From Hirschia sp964342355 (GTDB taxonomy: Bacteria; Pseudomonadota; Alphaproteobacteria; Caulobacterales; Hyphomonadaceae): a stretch of 64,000 nt of DNA. Where the stretch lies: the NCBI GenBank assembly GCA_964342355.1, contig CAYFFG010000005.1, positions 1 through 64,000 of the forward strand, in the 5' to 3' direction. This document shows, one piece after another, positions 50,500 through 58,573 of the stretch. The stretch's first letter is position 1, and every line of letters starts with the position of its first letter. The notes under the pieces are model-generated. The model saw only the letters and a program-made list of their open reading frames with translations. It was not told the origin of the DNA and searched no databases. The position numbers and the translations under genes are program-made.

Positions 50500-51483
50500 A
50501 TGAGCAACCTAATGAAAGCTATCGTGGCAAAGGAAGGCCAACCTTTGCAAGTGGAGGAAGTTAACAGACCCGTACCAGGTGATGGGCAGGTTCTGATTAA
50601 AGTCGCTGCGGCGGGCCTTAACAGAGCAGATATCCTTCAACGTAAGGGGATGTATCCGCCGCCAGAGGGTGCGATCGACCTCATGGGGCTAGAAGTATCA
50701 GGCCGGGTAGAAAGTGTTGGGGATGGCGTCAGCGGTCTTTCTGTTGGTCAGGAGGTTTGCGCCCTGTTGCCGTCAGGCGGATATGCGTCGCACGCAATCG
50801 CACATGCTGGCTCTGTCATGCCTATTCCGGAAGGTGTCTCGCTCATAGAAGCAGCAGGCCTGCCAGAGACAGTTATGACAGTCTGGGCGAATATTTTTCA
50901 GCTAGCAGCTTTAAAACCCGACGAAACCGTTCTCGTTCAGGGCGGTGCGTCGGGCATTGGCACGACAGCCATTCAAATGGTCAAAGCGTTCGGCGCTAAG
51001 GTTTTTGTGACAGCTGGCAGTGATGAAAAATGCGCAAAATGTGCGGAGTTGGGCGCTGACGGCGCTTTTAATTACAAGTCTCAGGATTTCGAACAGGAAA
51101 TGACAGCTGTCGGTGGCGCTGATGTCGTACTCGACATGGTCGGCGGCGACTATTTGCCAAAGCATATTAATCTAGCAAAACCCAAAGGCCGGATCGTTCA
51201 CATCGCCATTCAGGGCGGTATGAAAGGCGAGGTCAATATTCTGAAAGTGATGGGCAAACAGCTTAACGTGACGGGGTCAACTTTACGCGGCCGGACGGAC
51301 GCGGAAAAAGCCGTGATCGCAGATGAAGTCGTAAAAAATGTCTGGCCCTGGGTGGCGACAGGTAAAGTGAAAACAATTGTCGATACCGTGTTTAAAATGG
51401 AAAACGCAGACGCAGCGCATGCGCGGCTGACCAGCGGAGATCATGTTGGCAAAGTCATTTTGGATATGACAGACGCTGAATGA
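50500..51483 (+). CDS. NAD(P)H-quinone oxidoreductase, PIG3-like, zinc-independent MDR
   Basis: A 327-residue medium-chain reductase of the quinone oxidoreductase type. It has GLNRADILQRKGMYPPPEGA, GLEVSGRVESVGDGV, the cofactor loop VLVQGGASGIGTTAIQ, and DVVLDMVGGDYL. The LQRKGMYPPP form is typical of the PIG3 (TP53I3-like) branch, which reduces quinones with NADPH. The zinc-binding Cys cluster of alcohol dehydrogenases is absent, as expected. It lies back to back with DUF1192 and ahead of the DUF1013 gene by 135 bases, a conserved alphaproteobacterial neighbourhood. Confidence 0.9.
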   Translation: MSNLMKAIVAKEGQPLQVEEVNRPVPGDGQVLIKVAAAGLNRADILQRKGMYPPPEGAIDLMGLEVSGRVESVGDGVSGLSVGQEVCALLPSGGYASHAIAHAGSVMPIPEGVSLIEAAGLPETVMTVWANIFQLAALKPDETVLVQGGASGIGTTAIQMVKAFGAKVFVTAGSDEKCAKCAELGADGAFNYKSQDFEQEMTAVGGADVVLDMVGGDYLPKHINLAKPKGRIVHIAIQGGMKGEVNILKVMGKQLNVTGSTLRGRTDAEKAVIADEVVKNVWPWVATGKVKTIVDTVFKMENADAAHARLTSGDHVGKVILDMTDAE

Positions 51484-51574
51484 TTAGTTGCAATAGGCAC
51501 ATTCACAAACCTGATAAAAAGCCTTATACTGAAATCTGGATCAGGATTTTCTCTCTTAAATTGAGATGAATAAT

Positions 51575-51596
51575 CGCCCGGCCGAAGCGCCGGGCG
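51575..51596 (+). other. GC-rich stem-loop in the leader of the DUF1013 gene
   Basis: CGCCCGGC (51575-51582) pairs perfectly with GCCGGGCG (51589-51596) around a 6-base loop. AAACCGTTTTTGG follows before the ribosome-binding site. It could be a weak terminator after the oxidoreductase gene or a leader structure of the next gene. Confidence 0.5.
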
Positions 51597-51618
51597 AAAC
51601 CGTTTTTGGAGAAGCACT

Positions 51619-52350
51619 ATGGCGAATATTCTCATGCCTAAAGCGACGGCAGTCTGGCTTGTTGACAACACCAGCCTGACCTTCGAGCAAATCGCCGATT
51701 TCTGCGAACTTCACCGGCTGGAAGTGAAGGGCATTGCGGACGGGGATGTTGCTGAACACATCCGTGGCGTGGACCCGGTAGCGCGTGGCGAGCTTTCACG
51801 TGATGAGATCGAACGCGGTGAAAAGAACCCAGAGTATAATCTGCGCCCGGCTTCGCCAAAGTTCGATAAAGTTGTCGCGCCGCCTAAACGCAAGGGTGCG
51901 CGGTACACGCCAGTCTCTCGTCGTGGAGACCGTCCGGATGCGATTGCCTGGTTTCTGCGTCACCACCCGGAAATTTCAGACGCTCAGATTTCAAAGCTGA
52001 TCGGAACGACAAAAAACACGATTGAATCTGTTCGTTCTCGCCAGCACTGGAACACGCCAAACATCAAAGCTGTTGACCCTGTGACATTGGGGCTTTGCAG
52101 CCAGCTTGAGTTGGACGCCATTGTGTCCAAAGCAGCTGCAAAACGAGCTAAAATGGAAGAAGAACGCGCTGCGCGTGAGGGCGGACCGGGACTTGATGCA
52201 GTCACAACGCCTTCGGATGAGCCGGAAAACGCTTTTTCTGATGACAACCCATTTGGCGACATGGGCGCCTCGTCCAGATCGTCTTCTAAGGAAGATGAAA
52301 TCAACGCAGACGATGTATTCGCGAATTTCAAAAAGTCTGACGAAGGCTAA
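51619..52350 (+). CDS. TrcR-type cell-cycle regulator (DUF1013)
   Basis: A 243-residue protein of the DUF1013/TrcR family, described as a transcriptional regulator linked to the cell cycle in alphaproteobacteria. The first 150 residues are highly conserved (ANILMPKATAVWLVDNTSLTFEQIADFCELHRLEV, RRGDRPDAIAWFLRHHPEISDAQISKLIGTTKNTIESV), with a helix-turn-helix-like segment in ISDAQISKLIGTTKNTIESV. The C-terminal third is acidic, Ser-rich and probably disordered, ending VFANFKKSDEG. GGAGA precedes the ATG. How it acts is not well established. Confidence 0.85.
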   Translation: MANILMPKATAVWLVDNTSLTFEQIADFCELHRLEVKGIADGDVAEHIRGVDPVARGELSRDEIERGEKNPEYNLRPASPKFDKVVAPPKRKGARYTPVSRRGDRPDAIAWFLRHHPEISDAQISKLIGTTKNTIESVRSRQHWNTPNIKAVDPVTLGLCSQLELDAIVSKAAAKRAKMEEERAAREGGPGLDAVTTPSDEPENAFSDDNPFGDMGASSRSSSKEDEINADDVFANFKKSDEG

Positions 52351-52372
52351 GGATGCTGCTTGAGGGCGGGTT

Positions 52373-53155
52373 TTACTCGTCCTCAAGATCAATCGTCTTG
52401 GGAATGATACCGTTTAATGCGGTTCTTCCGCCATCCATGACGATATTCTGACCAGTCATACTGGAAGCGGCGCTGCTGACCAGAAACATTGCTGCGGCTG
52501 CAATTTCTTCTGCATGGCTGTGACGACTTAATGGCGTGCGCGATTTCAACCAGGATTCTTCTACTTCCGCGCGCGGGCGCACCGCGATAATCGCGTTGTT
52601 TCGAATTTTATATGAGGCCAGTTCAAGTGTTGTGGCGCGACTGGCGGCGAGCGCCATAGATTGTGAAGCGGTCGCTGAATAGTTATCTGTGTCACCCTTC
52701 AGGGCCGCCATACTGAACACCTGAACGAAACTTTCGCTCGCATCAGCATGTTCTGAGATGTTTTTCTGATCGCGTTGCTTGAGGAACATTTTCGCAAACA
52801 GGCGGATAACGGATGTGACACTGCGGGCGGAGGCGATGATCTCATCCTCAAGGACTTCGCCATCATTTTCCAGGAACAGTTTTTTTTCCGGGATTGGGGG
52901 GATGTGAATGACCGCATCAGCCCGCCCAAATGCTTCTCTCACGCCTGACAGAGCGTTTCGAATACCAAGCTTTGATGTGATATCGCCACAATAAACGCTG
53001 CAGTTTTCACCCAAGCTGTGTTTTAAGTCTGCAAGGGCGCGGGCGTCTGCATCTGCGACAAAGCAGTTCCAGCCATCAGCAACAGCAAGACGCGCGCATT
53101 GTTCTCCAATACGCTTTGCGCCGCCGATCACGACAAGTGTTCGTAGAGTGCTCAC
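52373..53155 (-). CDS. SDR-like protein with an altered active site, GTG start
   Basis: A 260-residue Rossmann protein of the short-chain dehydrogenase superfamily, but diverged. The cofactor loop is VVIGGAKRIGEQCARLA and the end MTGQNIVMDGGRTALNG is typical. The usual NNAG is replaced by HIPPIPEKKLF. At the active site the Tyr is kept in DNYSATASQ, but the Lys of YxxxK is Ala. The Ser in VFSMAALKGD is present. It may bind a nucleotide without being a normal dehydrogenase. It faces the DUF1013 gene tail to tail, with 22 bases between, and lies beside a small membrane protein gene. Confidence 0.7.
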   Translation of the reverse strand: MSTLRTLVVIGGAKRIGEQCARLAVADGWNCFVADADARALADLKHSLGENCSVYCGDITSKLGIRNALSGVREAFGRADAVIHIPPIPEKKLFLENDGEVLEDEIIASARSVTSVIRLFAKMFLKQRDQKNISEHADASESFVQVFSMAALKGDTDNYSATASQSMALAASRATTLELASYKIRNNAIIAVRPRAEVEESWLKSRTPLSRHSHAEEIAAAAMFLVSSAASSMTGQNIVMDGGRTALNGIIPKTIDLEDE

Positions 53156-53173
53156 GAGATGCGCCTAACTGAC

Positions 53174-53647
53174 TTAGTCAGACTTCTTTGTGGACTTTTT
53201 CATAGCGGCGTCAACTTCCGCTTCGATGTCGTCTGTCTGATCTTCTGCTTCAGTTTCTTCGGTCTGCGGTGTGACAGGTTCGGAGGCCTCTTCCGCTTTT
53301 GTGTCTTCAACAGGAGCCGGCGTTTCCTGGGCTGGTTCAACAATTACATCAGCGTCGTCAGCTTGTTTGCCTTCTGTCAGCAGTGTCAGACGGTCGTTGA
53401 GCGTCTGCTGCGTGATAAGGATCTCTGTGAGCAGGCGAACAATCAACCAGACAGCCAAAGGAATCGCGATAGCGCCCGCAGCTTGGATGAGCCCTGTGAT
53501 TGGCTTCCAGTTAAAGAAATTGATGATGTTGAACGCGGCGTTTAGCAGGCCAAGACCAGACAAAACCGCCAAACAAACCGTCAATGTGGAATTGGCGGAC
53601 TTCAGCATGCTCGGCGAGAGCAACTGCTCAGGTTCAAGTAGTTTCAT
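53174..53647 (-). CDS. Small membrane protein, DUF4282-like, with acidic tail
   Basis: A 157-residue protein with two hydrophobic segments (about residues 22-45 and 52-72) followed by RLLTEILITQQTLNDRLTLLTEG. A long acidic Glu/Pro/Thr tail ends in a Lys-rich tip. The paired helices and the following R-T-E-I segment resemble the DUF4282 family of small inner membrane proteins, but the match is by eye. AAGGG precedes the ATG at 53647. It is upstream of the altered SDR gene, 18 bases apart, so the two may be cotranscribed. Function unknown. Confidence 0.6.
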   Translation of the reverse strand: MKLLEPEQLLSPSMLKSANSTLTVCLAVLSGLGLLNAAFNIINFFNWKPITGLIQAAGAIAIPLAVWLIVRLLTEILITQQTLNDRLTLLTEGKQADDADVIVEPAQETPAPVEDTKAEEASEPVTPQTEETEAEDQTDDIEAEVDAAMKKSTKKSD

Positions 53648-53806
53648 AAGAATTGCCCTTTCATCGTGTGACGCCTGTTGGTCAAGCTACGCTAACTTGA
53701 TGAATATAGAGCAAATACGAGGCCATTTGACCGAAAAGAGACAGCCGCTTCTCTTATTAGGCGACTGTCTCGTCTGGATTTTCAATAATTCGCCATCTAA
53801 GCGAAA

Positions 53807-53974
53807 TTAAGCTGACTTCAGGGTCGCAATTTCGTCTTTTATTCGGAGCTTTTTGCGCTTGAGCTCATGGAGCTGCGTATCAGTTGAAGAGGGATGTTTC
53901 ATTTCGTTCTGGAGAATTTCTTCCAGACGTTTGTGACGTTCGCTCAGTTCACGAATGCGTGCATCTAAGCTCAT
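53807..53974 (-). CDS. DUF465 (YdcH-like) small protein
   Basis: A 55-residue protein read from the ATG at 53974 with AAGGAGGA ahead of it: SLDARIRELSERHKRLEEIL, then DTQLHELKRKKLRIKDEIA. The LKRKKLRIKDEI end is the hallmark of the YdcH/DUF465 family of short helical-hairpin proteins. The function is unknown; some members change with growth phase. A second DUF465 gene stands 217 bases away in the opposite direction (54191), so the two form a divergent pair. Confidence 0.88.
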   Translation of the reverse strand: MSLDARIRELSERHKRLEEILQNEMKHPSSTDTQLHELKRKKLRIKDEIATLKSA

Positions 53975-54190
53975 TGCAGTCCTCCTTCTTGCTGGGAATG
54001 GCTAAATTGAAACACAAGCTTGGACTTGAGTCACGGAGATGTGGGCCATGTTCGTTTTATTTTTTAGCAATTTCATTGTTCATCGTTTGCTGAATTCGAT
54101 TAAATTTGGCATATTGCTGCTTACAGGGTTCAAAATGGGGTCCAGTTTTGCGGTTATGGCAAAGCTGGTGCGTGCATTTGGAGTATCCGT

Positions 54191-54403
54191 ATGTCGGATG
54201 ATTTTGATGAAGCGCTGGATGACCCCGAGGAAAAACTGGCGCAGCTCAAGGCGCATCACAAAGAAATCTCAACCAAGATCGACATGCTGCAGGCGCAGGG
54301 TGGAAACGAGTTTGAGATCATGACGCTGAAGCGCAAGAAACTTCGCCTGAAAGACGATATTTCCTGGATGATGGATAATTATTTTCCGGACATCATCGCC
54401 TGA
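54191..54403 (+). CDS. DUF465 (YdcH-like) small protein, acidic
   Basis: A 70-residue helical protein: SDDFDEALDDPEEKLAQLKAHH, then EFEIMTLKRKKLRLKDDISWMMDNY. It carries the same LKRKKLRLKDDI signature as the 55-residue protein on the other strand, but has an acidic N-terminus and an aromatic tail. Two paralogues side by side suggest a local duplication or division of labour. The intergenic region 53975-54190 should contain both promoters; none is clear. Function unknown. Confidence 0.85.
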   Translation: MSDDFDEALDDPEEKLAQLKAHHKEISTKIDMLQAQGGNEFEIMTLKRKKLRLKDDISWMMDNYFPDIIA

Positions 54404-54413
54404 TTTTTGGCGA

Positions 54414-55127
54414 TTAGCCCGCGCGCTCCGATTTCCGGCGGGTTTTTGCAGCGTACATCGCTTCATCAGCGCGACTGATTTGTTCTTCTGGCGAATATGT
54501 GTCGTCCAGGGGCGCAATGCCGATTGACGCTGAAACGCTCAACTCCTGTCCGTCGTGACGCACACAGATGTTGGCGATCGCATCTGATAGTTGTTCAGCC
54601 TTCTGTTTGGCTGTGTCTGGTGACACGCTTGTGAGGATAGCGACGAATTCATCGCCGCCGATACGGCCCAGGAGATCTGATTCACGCGTTTGTTGCACCA
54701 AAACATCTGCAACAGCGCAAAGCACCTTGTCTCCGGCCGCATGGCCATACGTGTCATTGATCGACTTAAATCCATCCAAATCGAAAAAGACGATGCTGGC
54801 GTCCAGGCCATAACGGCGTGCAAATGACATTAAACGTGACAACTCACGCATGAAGGCGCGACGGTTAAACAGCGGTACCAAAGGGTCGTGGTCCGCCATA
54901 CTCTCAGCGTTGGATAAGGATTCATCCAGCTTTTTGATCTGCGTGCGCAGGTCGGTTATCTCACCAGTCATCGCTGCGATGGCCGCACGAACGGCTGGTG
55001 TGAGCTCAGCTTCGCTTAGACCAAACACGCGAGATGCGTGCTCCACACCGATGTCTCCATCGACCGGGTCATAGCGGGTTTCGCCGTTTGGGCCCCGCTT
55101 GGCGGAAAAAATCGAAAGAAACTTCAT
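54414..55127 (-). CDS. GGDEF-domain diguanylate cyclase
   Basis: Predicted to make cyclic di-GMP. The 237-residue protein has no transmembrane segment: residues about 1-65 hold a small N-terminal region (DPVDGDIGVEHASRVFGLSEAEL) and a short coiled coil, then the catalytic domain. The active site is RIGGDEF, and an inhibitory I-site RESD stands five residues before it (RESDLLGRIGGDEF), so product feedback is likely. The FFDLDGFKSINDTYGHAAGD motif is intact. It could affect CtrA turnover through cyclic di-GMP in cells that use PopA, but there is no direct link here. Confidence 0.92.
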   Translation of the reverse strand: MKFLSIFSAKRGPNGETRYDPVDGDIGVEHASRVFGLSEAELTPAVRAAIAAMTGEITDLRTQIKKLDESLSNAESMADHDPLVPLFNRRAFMRELSRLMSFARRYGLDASIVFFDLDGFKSINDTYGHAAGDKVLCAVADVLVQQTRESDLLGRIGGDEFVAILTSVSPDTAKQKAEQLSDAIANICVRHDGQELSVSASIGIAPLDDTYSPEEQISRADEAMYAAKTRRKSERAG

Positions 55128-55256
55128 CACCGATCCAAGGCTGTTTGAGCGTTAAGAATTAGCGGTTTTACCTTATCGTATGGTTAACAAGTCCATTAAT
55201 CTGTTAACACTCCCTGAATACGTCAAATCCACACGAGCGGATTTAGGCTGCTAATC

Positions 55257-55284
55257 TTGCTCATCAGAGGTGTTCGCATATAAT
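55257..55284 (+). promoter_or_regulatory. Sigma-70 type promoter for purEK
   Basis: TTGCTC (55257-55262) and a perfect TATAAT (55279-55284) are 16 bases apart. The start would be near 55291, leaving a leader of about 75 bases before purE. A small hairpin (AAATCC/GGATTT, about 55225-55244) lies just upstream of the -35 box. Confidence 0.65.
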
Positions 55285-55365
55285 CCGGCGCTTTCCAGCA
55301 AACGTGGCAAGGGGATTCGGAGATTTGTTCAGCCTCTCGTCAAATAAATAAATGAAAGTCCGCAA

Positions 55366-55872
55366 ATGACTTCATCGAAGGACGCAAATTCATCACCGAT
55401 CGTTGGGGTTGTGATGGGCAGCCGCTCAGACTGGCCGACAATGCAGCGCGCTGTGGAAATGCTGGAAGTGGCTGGCGTACCTTATGAAACAAAGGTTGTG
55501 TCCGCGCACAGAACGCCCGACCGATTGATGGAATACGGCAAGACAGCGCGTGAACGTGGTCTGAAAGTGATTATCGCAGGCGCAGGCGGCGCGGCTCACT
55601 TGCCGGGGATGTTAGCGGCGACAACCATTGTGCCTGTGCTTGGCGTGCCTGTTCAATCGCGTGCGCTGTCAGGGCTGGATAGTCTGCTCTCCATCGTTCA
55701 GATGCCAAAAGGCGTGCCGGTGGGCACATTGGCGATCGGCGAGGCGGGCGCGGCGAATGCCGGACTTTTGGCTGCATCCATTATCGCTGGCGAAGATGCA
55801 GGTGTGGCTGAACGGCTTGAGACTTTCCGCAAGGAGCAGACACAGTCTGTTGTGGAAACAGTCGAAGACTAA
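55366..55872 (+). CDS. purE: N5-carboxyaminoimidazole ribonucleotide mutase PurE
   Basis: Converts N5-CAIR to CAIR in purine synthesis. The 168-residue protein has VGVVMGSRSDWPTM, YETKVVSAHRTPDRL, and IAGAGGAAHLPGMLAATT. VPVQSRALSGLDSLLSIVQMPKGVPVGTLAIG completes the substrate site. It is the class I (bacterial) form, fitting with purK 19 bases downstream. The Shine-Dalgarno site before the ATG is weak. A good promoter lies about 75 bases upstream. Confidence 0.97.
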   Translation: MTSSKDANSSPIVGVVMGSRSDWPTMQRAVEMLEVAGVPYETKVVSAHRTPDRLMEYGKTARERGLKVIIAGAGGAAHLPGMLAATTIVPVLGVPVQSRALSGLDSLLSIVQMPKGVPVGTLAIGEAGAANAGLLAASIIAGEDAGVAERLETFRKEQTQSVVETVED

Positions 55873-55891
55873 CCCTGGCAGGATACGATAA

Positions 55892-56962
55892 ATGAAAACA
55901 GTCGCTCCAGGCGGTGTCGTTGGTATATTAGGCGGTGGCCAGCTGGGTCGCATGCTGTCCTTGGCGGCTGCGCGTATGGGGCTAGATGTTGTGATCTATG
56001 CGCCTGAGGGGGATAGCTGTGCCGCACGTGTGAGCGCTGAAGCGATTATTGCGGCATATGAAGACAAAGAGGCGCTGAAGGCGTTTGCGAAAAAGTGCGA
56101 TGTCATCACTTTCGAATTTGAAAACATCCCACACGACACGCTGGCGCTTCTGGAAAAAGAAGGCGCGCCTGTGTTTCCAAAGGCAAATGCGCTTGCCTCT
56201 TCACAAGACAGGCTGGTGGAAAAACAGTTTCTGGAGTCCATAGGGGTCGCACCAGCGCCGTTTAAAGCCATCGATAAAGCCGAAGATATCAAACCAGCCT
56301 TAGAGTCACTGGGTGGGAAGGGTATCTTAAAAACGCGGCGAGACGGATATGACGGCAAAGGTCAGATCCGGTTGTCATTAGAGTCTGATTTTCAAACAGC
56401 GTGGACTGATATTAACGGCGTTCCGGCGGTGTTGGAAAAGTTTGTGCCGTTTGAACGTGAAATTTCTGTGGTGACAGTGCGTAGCCAGTCCGGTGAGGTG
56501 GCGTTTTATGACCCACCTGAAAACGATCATTCCGGTGGAATTTTACGCCAATCCAAAGTGCCAGCCCAAATAAGTGATGAAACACACAACCAAGCGCTGG
56601 CGTATGCTGGTAAACTCGCAGAAGCGCTGGATTATGTGGGCGTTTTGGCCCTTGAGCTGTTCGTTCTGGAGGACGGAACGCTGCTTGCCAATGAATTTGC
56701 GCCACGCGTCCATAATAGTGGTCACTGGACGGAAGATGTCTGTCTGGTCGGTCAATTCGAACAACACATGCGCGCTGTGTGTGGCTGGCCGTTGGGGCCA
56801 ACTGAACGGCTATGTGACGTAAAGATGGACAACCTCCTTGGAGATAGCGAGATCGCAACTTGGAACGCGTTGTGTGAAGCAGGCGCTGCGCCACGCATTT
56901 ACGGCAAACGTGGCGGCGGCGAGGGGCGTAAGCTGGGTCATTCGTCCAAAGTGGTGCGGTAG
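55892..56962 (+). CDS. purK: 5-(carboxyamino)imidazole ribonucleotide synthase PurK
   Basis: ATP-dependent carboxylation of AIR to N5-CAIR, the step before PurE. The 356-residue ATP-grasp protein has GVVGILGGGQLGRMLSLAAARMGLDVVIYAP, FENIPHDTLALLE, KTRRDGYDGKGQIRL, VPFEREISVVTVRS, and LLANEFAPRVHNSGHWTED. AGGA lies 9 bases before the ATG. It is the second gene of the purEK unit. The gene end is 2 bases from the convergent apbE stop. Confidence 0.97.
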   Translation: MKTVAPGGVVGILGGGQLGRMLSLAAARMGLDVVIYAPEGDSCAARVSAEAIIAAYEDKEALKAFAKKCDVITFEFENIPHDTLALLEKEGAPVFPKANALASSQDRLVEKQFLESIGVAPAPFKAIDKAEDIKPALESLGGKGILKTRRDGYDGKGQIRLSLESDFQTAWTDINGVPAVLEKFVPFEREISVVTVRSQSGEVAFYDPPENDHSGGILRQSKVPAQISDETHNQALAYAGKLAEALDYVGVLALELFVLEDGTLLANEFAPRVHNSGHWTEDVCLVGQFEQHMRAVCGWPLGPTERLCDVKMDNLLGDSEIATWNALCEAGAAPRIYGKRGGGEGRKLGHSSKVVR

Positions 56963-56964
56963 GT

Positions 56965-57858
56965 TTAGTCTTCCTCCAAATACTTTTTAAGGGCGACTGA
57001 CACATCCGCGCTGCCGTCAGTTTTTTGGAAAAGCGCGGCGATATTGTTTTTATCTGCTAATGCAAGGCCTTCATGACCGGCGGCATATAGCGCTGTCGCC
57101 CAGCCATCCGCCTGCATGCAGGTCCTGGCGATCACGGTCACACTTGATGCGTAGGCTTGCTTATATCCGCTAAAACTGGGGGCGTGGATGTGTGTGGTGT
57201 CGCCAATCCGTTTGTAGAGGTCACCGCTCGTGGCGATAGCGACATTGCAGGCCGCAAGGCGGTAACAGGGCGCGTTTGCGGCGGCGGTTTCAATGTCGAG
57301 CCAGTAGGGCGATGTGTCAGGGTGAACACCGCGCGCGACATATTCCCCGCCAATTTCCATGAGGAAGGAAAATATGCCAGCTTGTTCAAGCGCCTGAGCG
57401 CAAAGGTCGACCGCAAAGCCTTTTGCAATGGCGGAAAGGTCAAGCTCAACACAGCCGGGCTGTAAGAGGTTGCCATTGTCCTGAAGCGCAGGATCGCCCG
57501 TCCAGCTTGTTGCAAGGGCTGAAGAAAGGGCAGGTCCTGTTTCCGGGCCAAATCCAAGCGACCGGGTCAATCCGCCCAGACAGGGATTGAAAGCGCCATT
57601 GGAGGCGTTGGCGATGGCGACAGCTTCTTTCCAGACAGTGAGGAATGCATCAGGCGGGGTGAAAACCGTGCCCGGATCCGCGCAATTATACTGGTGAATG
57701 AAGGAGGTGGTGTTCCAGGTGCTCATCTGGTCAATGACCAGGTCAAAACAGGGTTGGAGTACGGGTGTTGTTTGGTTGGGGACAAGTGAAGATGGTAAGT
57801 AAGCTGTTAGCGACCAGTTTGTGCCCATAATCGCCCCTGAGAGGCTGGTTTTCGCCAT
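56965..57858 (-). CDS. ApbE-like FAD:protein FMN transferase, divergent
   Basis: ApbE proteins attach FMN to threonine of target proteins, normally in the periplasm. The 297-residue protein keeps MGTNWSL, FNPCLGGLTRSLGFGP, ELDLSAIAKGFAVD, LMEIGGEYVARG, and ADGWATALYAAG. It lacks the usual DPxTG segment: here it reads HIHAPSFSGY. There is no signal peptide or lipobox, and the frame upstream of 57858 (to about 57935) has no ATG. It is downstream of a DUF2271 gene on the same strand, a common ApbE partner. The true start is uncertain, and catalysis is likely but not certain. Confidence 0.8.
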   Translation of the reverse strand: MAKTSLSGAIMGTNWSLTAYLPSSLVPNQTTPVLQPCFDLVIDQMSTWNTTSFIHQYNCADPGTVFTPPDAFLTVWKEAVAIANASNGAFNPCLGGLTRSLGFGPETGPALSSALATSWTGDPALQDNGNLLQPGCVELDLSAIAKGFAVDLCAQALEQAGIFSFLMEIGGEYVARGVHPDTSPYWLDIETAAANAPCYRLAACNVAIATSGDLYKRIGDTTHIHAPSFSGYKQAYASSVTVIARTCMQADGWATALYAAGHEGLALADKNNIAALFQKTDGSADVSVALKKYLEED

Positions 57859-57955
57859 GTCAGGCGCAGGCGGTTTAAGGTCTGCCGGCGTTAATTCCGG
57901 CGGGATAAGAACGTGAATTTGGGCCAGTTTCAGTCTCTTTTTTTATCCAAACGCG

Positions 57956-58480
57956 CTACCAGGGCGTGACAGTTACCGTGACATAACCCAATTCGACTTC
58001 GCCTTTGACGGCAAGAGACGCAGCGCCTTTATCAGTCCATTCAAACGGAATGCGAATTAGTTCGCGTTCGCCCTTTTCTCGTGCGGCTTCGACATGCAGC
58101 ACATAGTCGCCATGCGGCAGATCTTTTAGCGGTCCATCCACATCATTGAATTGCACACGATAACGCCCGGCAGGCTTTGTTGGACCTGTTACGCCAGCAG
58201 CGCTGACTTTGTTACCTTCTTTGCGCCACCAGCGGCGGATATCCTTGAGCCATTTTTCGCCGGGCTCGCCTTTAGGGCCTTTTCCCTGCTGGTACCAAAG
58301 CGCAAGATTGGCGGCGACAGTGTGGTCGGGGTGGGCGACCCAGATCGCGACATAGGGCTTGTGGTATTCCGCGATCAGATGTTCGCGGATTTCCACAATC
58401 ACTTCGATTTCGCTGGCGTCAGCCGCGCCAGTAAGGGTGGTCGCTGTGGCTGCGGACGCAAGAAAAAGTCGGCCCCTCAT
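57956..58480 (-). CDS. DUF2271 periplasmic protein
   Basis: A 174-residue exported protein: signal peptide RGRLFLASAATATTLTGAADA, then a beta-rich domain (VIVEIREHLIAEYHKPYVAIWVAHPDH, ALWYQQGKGPKGEPGEKWLKDIRRWWRK, GRYRVQFNDVDGPLKDLPHGDYVLHVEAAREKGE). This is the DUF2271 pattern. Genes of this family are commonly linked to apbE and PepSY-type flavin reductases. GGGA precedes the ATG. Here apbE follows, but no PepSY membrane partner is in the window. The role is unknown; it probably belongs to a flavin-based electron-transfer system. Confidence 0.85.
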   Translation of the reverse strand: MRGRLFLASAATATTLTGAADASEIEVIVEIREHLIAEYHKPYVAIWVAHPDHTVAANLALWYQQGKGPKGEPGEKWLKDIRRWWRKEGNKVSAAGVTGPTKPAGRYRVQFNDVDGPLKDLPHGDYVLHVEAAREKGERELIRIPFEWTDKGAASLAVKGEVELGYVTVTVTPW

Positions 58481-58573
58481 ATCTTCCCTTTCCTGACGTG
58501 CAGAGCATTGTCATTTTGCGCGAAGGCGCAGGAAAGGCAAGTAGTTGGTTAGATTGTCAGACGTGTTGGCGGC

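Noticed and set aside
55183..55206. CtrA site near the GGDEF and purE promoters (several TTAA)
   Set aside because: The TTAA elements are separated by 8 and 4 bases, not 7.
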